Origin: Ectocarpus siliculosus
Lineage: Eukaryota > Sar > Phaeophyceae > Ectocarpales > Ectocarpaceae
Length of the DNA stretch: 64,000 nucleotides
Assembly: GCA_000310025.1 (NCBI GenBank)
Contig: FN648365.1
Coordinates: forward strand, 128,935-192,934
Direction of reading: 5' to 3'
Shown here piece by piece: positions 46,901 to 57,200 of the stretch. The notes under the pieces were generated by a model, which worked only from the letters and a program-made list of their open reading frames with translations, was not told where the DNA came from and searched no databases. How positions within the stretch are numbered: the stretch's first letter is position 1; the number at the start of each line of letters is the position of its first letter. A program made the position numbers and the translations under genes.

Positions 46901-47152
46901 TGTTAGCGGCCTACTCCATGTATTTATCGAGTGAGACTGTTTCGGTGATGTATTAACTTCACGAGAGGTAGACGACCGTCCTTCACACTGACGAAAGGGG
47001 GAGTGAGTGCCCCACAGAGCAGCCCCAACAGCAAGGACGGGTCCGGTGAATCATCGCGGTGCCCTCTACCAAATGGAAATCTTACTAAATCTGCGTGATA
47101 CCAAATCATACAACACATGTACCCGAAGCCAATGTTCGCAGACCCACGAACA
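46901..47152 (-). repeat. 5' LTR of copia element
   Basis: 252 bp, partner of 41309-41553. On the minus strand the element interior begins CTCTAGAGTTTGCCCC right after it (possible primer-binding site, tRNA not identified). Confidence 0.85.
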
Positions 47153-50100
47153 TACAACCCCTCGAGCTTCCGCCCGACTCCTCTCCCTCTCCTTGTTCCC
47201 CTCCTCCTCTTTGTCCCCTCCTTCCTCATCTTCTTCCCCCTCCCCCCCTCCCTTTTCCTCACTGCCCTGTCCCTCTCCGGGTTTACTGTTGTATTCTTGT
47301 CCCTTACCTAGATCATTCAATGTAAGTATTGGATTGGGTTGGGTGAGGCCTCCTGCACCGACAGGAGGGCCTCGCCGTGAAGTAACTCTTCGGGCTGGGC
47401 ATACAGATCGCAATATGCCCAGACCCGAAGCGTTTGAATGATCAGCAAGTTCATGAATAGAAATAGTATTCGTAGGGCGGGTGGGATGGTCTCAAATATT
47501 TCTTCTTTCTCCTCTGCCCCGGCGTATTTCGGGAGAGAGAAAGGGGACTGAACAAGGTAGAGTCATTTTCCAACATGCTTCATGGGATATCTGACTCTTC
47601 CCGATTTCGTTCCGAAATCCGGATTCGTCTCAAATCCGAGATTACTGTTGTATTCTTGTCCCTTACCTAGATCATTCAATGTAAGTATTGGATTGGGTTG
47701 GGTGAGGCCTCCTGCACCGGCCTGTGGTCCCGCCCATTACTTTCCTCTTGATTGTCTGATCTGCCATATATTGCTTTTGACCACACAAGCCTCTAAGGTA
47801 GGTCTCTCCCCACCCAAAATTTCTTATTTCCGCGGCACGCACACGTAAAAAATCGAATGTATGCGTGGCCGGCCGACAATCGGCAACGTGTTTTAGTCAG
47901 GGTAGTACTCGCTACGCCTCGTCTTGGAACCCGCCGTTCCTACACTAGTAGGCGCCAAGTGCGACGCTATCGGTACGCCGCCCGGCAATTTTTCATGATA
48001 ACAGCGATTGCAGGTCCATCCAGCAACTGTGCCACACATCCCCCGTCCCGAGAGGAAGGCATCGTGTAGCAGTGTGGCAGCCCGTAACGTCCGCGCCCGC
48101 CACCACGGCGTCTACGGAGTCATGGGGGGTCTTACCAAACTGGAAATTGAAGATAAGATCCTCCCCCGCTGGCAGCCGCAGAATCTGCGATTCCATCGTG
48201 AAGGAGAGGTCGTCGTGGCCGCGAACGCCAGCGAGAACAAAGCGACATCCCTGGTATGCTCAATGCCTACCACCAAAGGCGATGCAGTTTGTGCCCGGAA
48301 GCGCATGTCCCTCAACAAATCGAAGAGAACATGCGGTAACATAGCCTCTGGTGGTTGACAAAGCTTCTGTTCCTTCCTCGTAAAGATGACGTAGGGTTCT
48401 ACGAGAGGACTACGACACGGGTCGCCCGACCGCGTAACAGGGTCCCAGCTGCCGTCTTGCCCCAACTACTTTTGGATCGCCATCTTCAACTTGGACACGA
48501 TCCCTTTCTGCATCGACGCGGCTGTGTACTGTTAGCGCATTGCGAAACTAGAAGGCATGCGCGAAATTGTATCATACCTAGTCTATGCGCCAAAGCATGG
48601 CTCTGTCGTACACCCACTTGGTGCCTCTACGTTATGTGCCCAAGAATCTGAGGCATTCGAACGCGTCTTGGTCCGAGGCCTGCGTTCAGCAACAACGTTG
48701 TTCGGTCGCCGAAGCCATGAGAACAACGGCGACCAGCCGCACATTCTCCCACAGAATACGGAAAACCCTCGGGGTTTAGACGAACGATGCTTTCGCGCCA
48801 GGGCAGAGAGATACCATCAGCGACGGCATTAGCAGCCACTGGGTACTCGATCTGTAGTTCCAACAAACGCGACGTCGATGAACCCTTGAGCCCGCTGCAA
48901 GTTAGTCGGAAAGCGCACACGGAAAGAGTCGCGACAACTGGTACAACGCAAAGATCTCCTTGTTGATGTGCTTGTGCAGCCAATCAGTTGGGATCACACC
49001 ACCAGCGCGTTACTGGGCTCCCCCGATGTTGACAAAACGCCACCCCAGCCTAGGGAAGACGCGTCCGATGATGCGTCAAGTTTGACGATGAGGGTGGCTT
49101 GCTCGCTGTCAGGGCCTTTCGTGCGAGGAAACCGTCAGAGAAAGCCGCTTTTGGAACTTTTCCCGCAGATGCGTTGTTAGCGTTACATGCTAGATCGACC
49201 CGACTTTGGATGGTTTTGACCATCTGGGAAGGACGGCAACGTCGCATGCGCCCAAAGTAACGCCGGTCGGATCACCACAGTCATGGTCATTCACTTGCCC
49301 GCAACGCGTTGCGGCGTTCGACAAGCATCGATCGGCGAGAGCAGTTCGTAGTATGGCACGTGGCTTGTCCAGCTTTTTTTTTTTTTTTTCTAGAGAATCC
49401 GGAACGTCATCGTGTCCGAATCGCAGATGATATCGAAGCATTGAAAGGCCGTGACTGGCCCAAAACTCGCACTTCTTGAATGACAGGAACTGTCGAGATC
49501 ACCCCCCTCCCCTCCCTTTTTTTTTTTTTTTTTTTGAAGAGGAAACCTGTGCGCTGAGAACTGACAGCACGGGTTCCCGTCAACATAGAAAGGCACACAG
49601 CATATATATATATTTCCTTTTCGGGGCCCAATTTGTATGGCCGCGTGTGAAATTACGTTACGAAGCAAACGTCGATTCGATGCTGTGTATCCAGGCGTAC
49701 CGTCGAGAAAACATGACAGCGCACGGACCAACTAACACAACGTCTCGCCGGGCTTATCCAAGTGTAAGTCTACCTACTCACAGACGGGATTGCTAGCTAC
49801 GGCGGAGTTGGTGTGCATATGGGTTGTTGGTGTTAGTTGGGCGTGCGCCACGAGCTGCAACAGTGTACTGCTGCCGCTGGGTATGGGCGTGCGGTTTTTT
49901 TTCTCGCTTACGATGCTGGTAGCGGGCAACACCCTCTAACATCGTTCCTGACGCCGTCTACGATGTGTGTACTTGGCCGCCGTTGGGCTATAATGCTACT
50001 GCGAGAGATTCCGAAGCAAACGCTTCCCGCAGGACTTCACTCACCAAGTACAGGGTGGAGGGAGGTATAACAGCGGGAGCGCAGCAGTGACTCGTCCTCG

Positions 50101-50814
50101 ATCCGTCGAGACTACCTCGCTGCACAGCTCTTCTTGTTGCGTGTGTGAGGCGGTTCGGGGACATTTTTGTTGCACGGTGATGGTGATGGTGTTCACCGTG
50201 TCAAAACCCATCCGTTTTGGCCCCTCTTTCTTTACAGTAGATGGTGGGCTGCTGTGAGTGGTAGCCCACGGTATACCCTGTATCATCTTCTGAGGCAGAG
50301 AGCAGAGAGCCGAGCAAAGGGCAGAGAGCAGCAGGTGTACGTGACATGGTGACATCCGCATGCATGCTTCCCTTCATTTTTTGTCCGGGCGGCCGGACTG
50401 CTGACTTCCGCCAATCAACACTCCGCACTCCGCGCCTAGATTCTCGTTCTTTCGGTACGGAAGACAACAACTACCAACAACGACAACGACAACAACAACA
50501 ACAACAGCAGCAGCAGCAACAACAACAACAGTATCTATTTTCTAGGAAATACAAGTACATTCTATCCTCCGGCTGCTGGGGGAGGCTATCGGTCCCTACG
50601 GCCTCAGTCCCCAGTCACGCGTTATTTATTTATTTTTGTGTCGTAGTTGCATCCAGCGGATGGTTCGGTGGGTTCTACAGCAGCAGCAATCAATCGGGAA
50701 GGGTTGCACCTGAACGGTCGAAAGTTCGTCTACAGTGCTACTGTCGGGGATTGCTGACAGAACCAATCTCACAACGTCATTTTCAACCAACAAGACGAAC
50801 TTCGCTAAGTGAGA
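47153..50814. other. gene-poor stretch with short repeats
   Basis: There is a 78-bp direct repeat at 47283-47360 and 47642-47719 (sharing TTACCTAGATCATTCAATGT). T-runs lie at 49373-49390 and 49518-49535, a TATATATATA tract near 49602, and a (CAA/CAG)n microsatellite at 50466-50532. Minus-strand open stretches between 48980 and 48110 look mildly protein-like but belong to no family I recognise. Confidence 0.45.
50466..50532. repeat. (CAA/CAG)n microsatellite
   Basis: CAA and CAG triplets with a few CGA or CTA interruptions. Confidence 0.9.
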
Positions 50815-51069
50815 GGACAGGACTGCACAGGTGGAGGTCAACCCCCCTTCCCCAAAATGTCGGATGCCCTCGCCCCCTTGTGGAGACCTTGACAACGTCG
50901 AACACCTTAGAGAAGACAACCAAGGCCTCAAACATACCTCGATTTCTCCCCCTTCGAGGCCTTGGTTGTCTTCTCCAAGGTGTTCGACCTTGTCAAGGTC
51001 TCCACAAGGGGGCGAGGGCATCCGACCCTTTGGGTAAGGGGGTTGGACGTCCACCTGTGCATGCTGTCC
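50815..51069. repeat. 255-bp near-perfect hairpin
   Basis: Left arm 50815-50937 and right arm about 50956-51069 are reverse complements with a handful of mismatches and a loop of under 25 bases. Paired words include GTCGGATGCCCTCGCCCCC, TTGTGGAGACCTTGACAA and AGAAGACAACCAAGGCCTC. Transcribed on either strand it would fold into one long stem. It may be a MITE or a small-RNA precursor. No terminal duplication is clear. Confidence 0.8.
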
Positions 51070-51668
51070 AATTATTGTAAAGACCGACTTTTGAACCAAA
51101 TTGTGTGAGCGGAGAAAGCACACCACTCCATCCCACGAAACCATCTTCCTGTTGTAGTACCTAACGCAGGAGGAACGAAGAGAGCCGACCCCGTGGGAAA
51201 GTAAAAAACTAACGTCTCCGAATACGACGAAATGCTCACAAGTAGGGCAGATGAAGACGGAGGGAGTGATTCATTACACTCACGTACGTACCAGGCGCGG
51301 CCGCCGGAGGCGTTGGAAGCGCCGGAGGTGGCCGCCGTTCAATCTTGTACTTCGACCACAAAGGACTGTCGGGTTGTTGGCAATGCTGCGGCCGCGCCGG
51401 GTTGCCGGTAGCAGTATCGCGGGGCTTCGGAGCGGCCGACGGGGCTGAAGAAGCGGTGCGTCAGAGAGCGTGGACTTCTAAAGGTAATCTCTGAGACTCT
51501 AAGGTGGGTGGTTGGGGACTTGTGTGTGAAGTTCACCGAGATATAACAGCAGCAGCATTATCAAATGTATTTCCCAGCTGATTTCAATTCAGGTCGGCTA
51601 ATTGATTCCCGAGATCGGGGTATGGAGGAATTGTCGGGGAATTTATTTTTTATTTCCTGGAGTTCAAT

Positions 51669-51936
51669 TGTAGTGGTATGCACGCGTGATGAAGTCTGGT
51701 TGACCCGTGAAGAAGAACTCACTTGTTGTTACTCTTGTAGAACAGCAGCAGCAGTAGCTGTTGCCTTGGGTATCGGTAGGAATGACACCAAGGGGCACAG
51801 GATCCTCTGCACAAGCAGGGGCTACTAGATCCTGTCCCCTGCTTTTTATCCTTCCGCGGAGAGTTACATCTCTCCGCGTCTTCTAGAAGGAACCAAGCTC
51901 TTCTATGTTCCGTCTACACATCTGAATCCTATAACA
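51669..51936 (-). repeat. 3' LTR of Gypsy copy B
   Basis: Minus strand starts TGTTATAGGATTC and ends CACTACA. It contains the stem CGCGGAGAG / CTCTCCGCG with a 6-base loop, a TATA-like GGATAAAAAG, and a second stem GGGGCACAGGATC / GATCCTGTCCCC. Identical by eye to 62343-62610. Confidence 0.95.
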
Positions 51937-52512
51937 CTAGCCCACCCTGGAGGTTCTCATACGCAGATACTGTAAAACCTCGGAGTCTTGACAAGCAATT
52001 GTCGAGTCTCTAAATGAAAGTATCGAGGATGTGGAGCTCCAAAACAGCACAATTCACCCTCCCACACCTCTCACTCGATGAGTCGCAAGACCATCGTTTG
52101 ACTTCTAAAACGACAAAAAGACACAGACAGGAAGGAGCTGACGGGGCTAAGAAAAGCCTACGACGACCGGAAGAAGATCGGAACCAAAGAAAGGAAGACA
52201 CAAAGAAAGGAAGAAAAACAGAAAAGAAAAACAGAAAAGAAAAACAAAGGTCGTCAAAACGACAAAAAGAAAGGGTCACTGCAGAAACCACAACAAGACC
52301 GGTATCGTAAGAAAACGATAAGATACGCCATTCACGCAGTCGCCACGGCAGTGTAGAAGGGGCATCAATGGGCGCGAAACACCTACATGTCGTGACCAAA
52401 CGCTAAAGGCACAAAATAAAGCGCGGAGAAAGCGAAAACCAACCAAGGCTAAAAAAAAACAACCCAAACAACGCTGAAAACAACAGAAAGCCAAGACAAC
52501 TAGCACGTCGTC
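51937..52512 (-). other. 3' untranslated interior of Gypsy copy B
   Basis: Lies between the end of the integrase frame and the 3' LTR. A pyrimidine-rich block (minus strand; A/G-rich on plus) spans about 52090-52270. CCAGGGTGGGCTAG next to the LTR is the likely priming tract. No domain found. Confidence 0.6.
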
Positions 52513-54215
52513 TTAATGGGGGCGCGCAACGTTATCAGGCAACGAATCAGTCCCGGGGTCACCACGCGACATGTCGACGTTGCGAAGGATCCCCTTAAAA
52601 AGGGCACTGCCGCTGTGAACTTGAAGGCACCAAGATCCGGAGACGGCGGTTTCAGCGGTGGAGTAGCGAACATCAGGAAGGGCGAGCTTGACAGGGCCAG
52701 GATCGTCCAAGAAGCGGACGACGTAGAAGTCGGACGGTAGAGGCGGTCCAGTAATCTTGCCCAACCACCAGAATCCATCACGAGCTTTGTACCAGAAGAA
52801 GGCGCCGGCAGGTAGCGGAGTATTGGCGAAGCGACGGTCCCAAGTTGAACGAGAGACGAGCGAATAACCCGAAGGCAAAGCTCGCTCCCCTTTAGCGCGG
52901 GCCATCTCGCGGGTGGCCGCACCAATACGCATCGCCCGATAGCGACGATTCGTTTGGCGATGTTGATCAGGCGAACCCGTCCAGTACCGGAGAATGTGGG
53001 GCTTGGAATGCTGGAGGTCCATCTCACGTTCCCAAGAAGGACGAAGAAGACCTTTCCAATGCGTTTGGTATAAAACAGCGATGGTGCCACCACGGCCACG
53101 AACAGACTGATGGCCACTAATGCGGTCAACCTCGAGACGTTCGACCGGAGTCGACACGTCGTCTTCCGTAACATGGTAGGGAGGAGATATATTCGCATAG
53201 GAGTTTAGCACATACGGTGTAAGGCCGGCAGGCAGGAACCGAGGCAAGTCTTCAGTGTCATGCGGATTAGCGCAAGGCTTGCAACGCGCAACTGACACAC
53301 GGTTTTTCGAGTCCGGACCCGGCAGATCCGATGGAAGGTCCAAATACAGTAATTTGGAAGCCAGAGGACAACCGTCGGGAGCGTCAGGACACGGACCCAC
53401 GGCCAAGATCTTGAACGGACCAGTCCACAGGAAAGACAACTTAGCCTTGAGGACCTTGTCATCCGTGCCTGAACGAACACCTTGGCGAATGGTAGATTCG
53501 GTGTTGTACACCCAAACCCATCCACCGACGGTGTATGAGGGGACCTTGCGCAAAGCATCCGATAGGGCGGAGTTACGCCGCTCAATCCTCGAAACGGACA
53601 GGTTGTGCTGTTCGCGAACTAAATCGTAAGAACGACGTTGGCGATCAGCAGCCAGATCGCAATACTCAAGTTGATCGCGATGCAAGCTTTGGTGGCCTCG
53701 AGCATATGGATGCTCAAAAACCGTCATCGGCATGCGTGGTAGTCGGTTCATATGCACCTCGTTGGGCGCCAAACCAGTAGCGGCACTAACCGAATTGTTG
53801 TAGGCAAACTCAACGTGCGGCAAATGAATGTCCCAATCATCTTGCCTCTCATTGACGACATAGCCAACATCTGAGCCATAGTGTGATTGACGCGCTCCAC
53901 ACCCCCATTGCCGTTGGGATGGTAAGAGCTGGTAGCCACTTTGCGTATAGCCAGACGGGCGTATACAGCCTGCGACAGTTTGGGAACAAAACTGAAAGCC
54001 ATTATCAGACAAGAGACTCAAAGGGCAACCCCACAAAGGGATATACCGATTGACAAGTACGTCAGCGGTGCCTTCGGCGGTGAATTCTGCAGCCGTAACC
54101 GCGTACATGTCAGCACGGCGGCTGAAACGGTCAGTGAAAAGCAGAATATATGTGTTTCCGCGCGGTGTCAACGGGAGGGGACCGAAATAATCGACGCTCA
54201 CCGATAACACCAGGG
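52513..54215 (-). pseudogene. pol: integrase core, chromodomain and Tudor-like end (copy B)
   Basis: This frame lies one base off the main pol frame, with the join near 54200-54215. It opens with SVDYFGPLPL (first catalytic Asp, 54190-54192) and LLSDNGFQF (second Asp, 54004-54006). The stretch to about 53859 is out of frame; the correct core, GVERVNHTMAQML with the catalytic Glu at 53895-53897, lies in the adjacent frame from about 53980 to 53859. The frame then resumes with FAYNNSVSAATGLAPNE and the C-terminal barrel. A chromodomain follows (about 53151-52981; YQTHWKGLLRPSWEREMDL), then a Tudor/Agenet-like segment (about 52809-52657; DGFWWLGKI, YVVRFLDD). As read, integrase is inactive; sequencing error cannot be excluded. 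Confidence 0.85.
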
Positions 54216-57200
54216 CCCGAAGGCAGCGGAAGGCACAAAGTAGGCCATCGAGGCGTTTGACGAGATGACTTGCGAGCTTGGCATCGCAAACAATGCCGTA
54301 CCCACCACTTCGTGCAAACACTCATGCCAACCCACCAATAGAAACGTTCCAGCATGCTAAGCGTGCGAGCGGCACCGAGGTGGCAGGAGGCATCAGCGTG
54401 ACAGGCTTGCATGATCCACGGACGCATGAGCATGGGAACATAAATCCGAATGGGTTCGTCGTTGAGAAGGCGAGCAGCACGCCCGCCAGGACGTGTGGTC
54501 GTAGACGACGGGGGCGCTGTTTGCTTGCGAACAAGCAAGACCAAACCATCATCGTCAACATGTAACCGGCCTTTGTTAGACAGGTCACGAATCTCCGACA
54601 GAGGGGGTCGACGAGCGGACGGAAGATGATCCAGGAAATCCGGAGGGAGAGCCGAAGGCCGACCCAGAAGGATGAAACGAATAGCTGCATCACAAACAGG
54701 TTCGTTACGTTGCTCGCGAGCCCAATCAGCATGCGAGAAACGTTCGACAGACGCCCGGAAGGCTAAATCTGCAGAGGAATGTAAAGCCGCCTCGATAGAA
54801 GAGGGGGCCGATTCCTGAGGCTCCGGCTGCAATCCACCCGAAGGCAGAGTAGCAGCGGAAACCGAAGACGAAGGCGTATAAGTGGTCGAAACCAAATGCG
54901 TCGAAGATTCCGAAGAATCGGGAGCAGCAGAAGACTGCTGGGCAGGAGCAACCGAAGTCGCAGGATGCGTCGAAGACGCAAGATCCCTTCCACGAGCCAG
55001 AGGCGTATGGAGGTCTGGGATCGAAGTGTCAGCACCAGGAGCCGAAACCAACCTGGTCAAAACGGGGGGCGTAGTCGATGTTGATTGCGCTGGCGGGGAA
55101 CGTCGAAACGATCGGGGCGAAGCGGAAATCCGAGTAGGAGTAGGCAGATCCTCGGAGAAACCATAATCCACGGGCGGGAGGGGCGTGCCTGCCACAACCG
55201 CCGTGCGACGGCGAGTTCGCGTGGAAATCAGTTGAGTAGGGTCGAGAGTCCGTCGTGATGCTGCAGGCGGCGAGACGGTCGACGAAGACTCGGGCTCGAG
55301 AGCCAAAATGTCCTCCACCGAAGAATGTAAGGAGCCAGACCAATCGAGGGTCCTGTCACTCAGGCGTCGTAGCGAAGGAGACAACCCGCGGGAGTTGTTA
55401 GACGGCCAGAGTGCGATGTTCCAGACGCCATGCGGAGACGAAAGGCCTGACGGCGAGAGACGTGGACCATGCCGACGGAAGTCGACAAAATCATCTGTAG
55501 AGGGGGCCAGCCCACCCAAGACCGAAGTCGGGGAAGTCGGGACGAGCCCACCCAAGCCAACACCCACGGCGCGATGGCCAGAAGGCGTAAGGCCACAAGA
55601 ACGGATGAAGAATACGCTCTCCTCATCGTCATCCGGTGTCAAACGACTGCGACCAGATCGGTCACATTCCGCCGCATCGATCGGAAGGCGAGAGAGGAAA
55701 TCAGCGTTGCCATTTGCTGAACCCTTGCGGTACTCGAGAGTGTAATTGTAGGCGGTAAGAAATTCAAGCCAACGCTGAACGCGGGCATTGTTCTCCCCCA
55801 CCTTGGCAAAATGCTCAAGAGATTTGTGGTCGGTAAAAATGCGAAATTTCGTGCCCCACAAATAACCGCGGAGTCGTTTGATGCACCATACGATGCTACC
55901 CGCCTCGAGGTCGAGGGGAGTCCAATGACGTTCGGAGTCCAAAGTAGCTCGGCTGATGAAAACGATGGGCCGGATGGAGCCATCCGGCTGTTCTTGTTCG
56001 AGAGTCCCGCCGAACCCATCGCGACTAGCATCACAGTAGAGGCGAAAAGGTCGCGAGCCGTCCGTAACGGCATCCCAATCTGGATAAACCAAGACAGGAG
56101 GGTTGGCCAACTCAGACAGCAAGACGCGAACAGCTTGCTCCATGGCAGAGGTGAAAGCGAACGTCGCCTGCTTTTTGAGAAGAGTGGTCAGAGGTCGAAT
56201 TCGCGTGGCCATGTTGGGAAGGAACTTGCGGTAGTAGCTGAGGCCGCCGAGAAGAGAGCGAAGTTGTTTAACATCCTTAGGCATGGGCATTTTGGTGAGG
56301 GCCGCAACCTTGGCCCCGTTAGGCCGAACACCGTCAGGGGAGATGGTGTGGCCGAGGAAATCCGCTTCGGTAGCGCCAATGGTGGCCTTCGGTGGGGTGA
56401 GTTTCAAGTTGTGTGTGCGCAAGCGTTCAAACAGAGCGCGCATGGTATCAACATGAGAAGCCGGGTTGTCGTCGAAAACGATCAAATCATCCAAGTACGA
56501 TGCAACACCGTGGAGATTTTTGATGACTTCGTTGACCACCTTGCAAAACCACCCAGGGGCAGCAGAACTGCCCTGAGGCATCTTCAACCACTCAAAAAGC
56601 CCGGAAGACGTCACGAATGCCGTCAAAGGGATTGTATCACGGTGAACCGTGATTTGGTGGAATGAAGACTTCATGTCGAAAAGGGAATAAATTCGCCCTT
56701 TCAACAACTTGTCCAAAGTATCATCAACTCGAGGAATCGGGAGCTGGCTCAAAGCACAGAGCTTGTTGAGCTTGCGATAGTTGACAGTGATGCGAATACC
56801 ACCAGATTTCTTCGGTATGACTACCAAAGGACTCGAGTAGGGCGAGGTCGAATGTTGGATCAGACCAGCCGCAAGATATTGATCAAGGATCGCGTCAACT
56901 TGTTTCGCCACCGGGGGGTTAACGCGGTATGGACGAGACGTGACGGGTGCACTGCCCGGAGGAACTGTAAACTTGAAAGGAAAAAGCGAACAAGATCCAA
57001 AGTCGGTGGGGGAACTCGAGAAGACATCATGATAGTCGCACAGGACGTTACCAAGCTGAGTGATGACATCCGGAGTCCAACCCGGACCATGGAGATCAAA
57101 AGAAATCTCACGGAGATGGCAGGGGAGCTTATCCCATACGTGGGAAAAACTCTGACGTTGTTCAGACGTCAACCGCTCGAGAAGAGCAGGCGGAGGCGAC

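Larger units (their letters stand above)
41309..47152 (-). mobile_element. Ty1/copia LTR retrotransposon lacking RT core
   Basis: LTRs 41309-41553 and 46901-47152 are homologous direct repeats running TG...CA. Between them on the minus strand lie gag, protease, GAG-pre-integrase, integrase and RNase H remnants in copia order (integrase before RT/RNase H). The RT core that should lie between the integrase linker (ending about 42618) and RNase H (from 42688) is absent. The polypurine tract AGGGAGGG precedes the 3' LTR. Flanks GACAA and TACAA give an imperfect 5-bp target duplication. LTR divergence and many frameshifts mark an old, defective copy. Confidence 0.9.

Noticed and set aside
47283-47719. 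78-bp direct repeats as LTRs of a small element
   Set aside because: They are too short, lack TG...CA ends and enclose only about 280 bases with no retroelement feature.
48112-49247. Minus-strand ORF series as a decayed transposase
   Set aside because: Pieces look mildly protein-like but show no motif that would let me name a family.
55811-56665. 284-codon plus-strand ORF opposite the RT region
   Set aside because: No domain; it is the antisense of a strongly conserved RT and RNase H frame.
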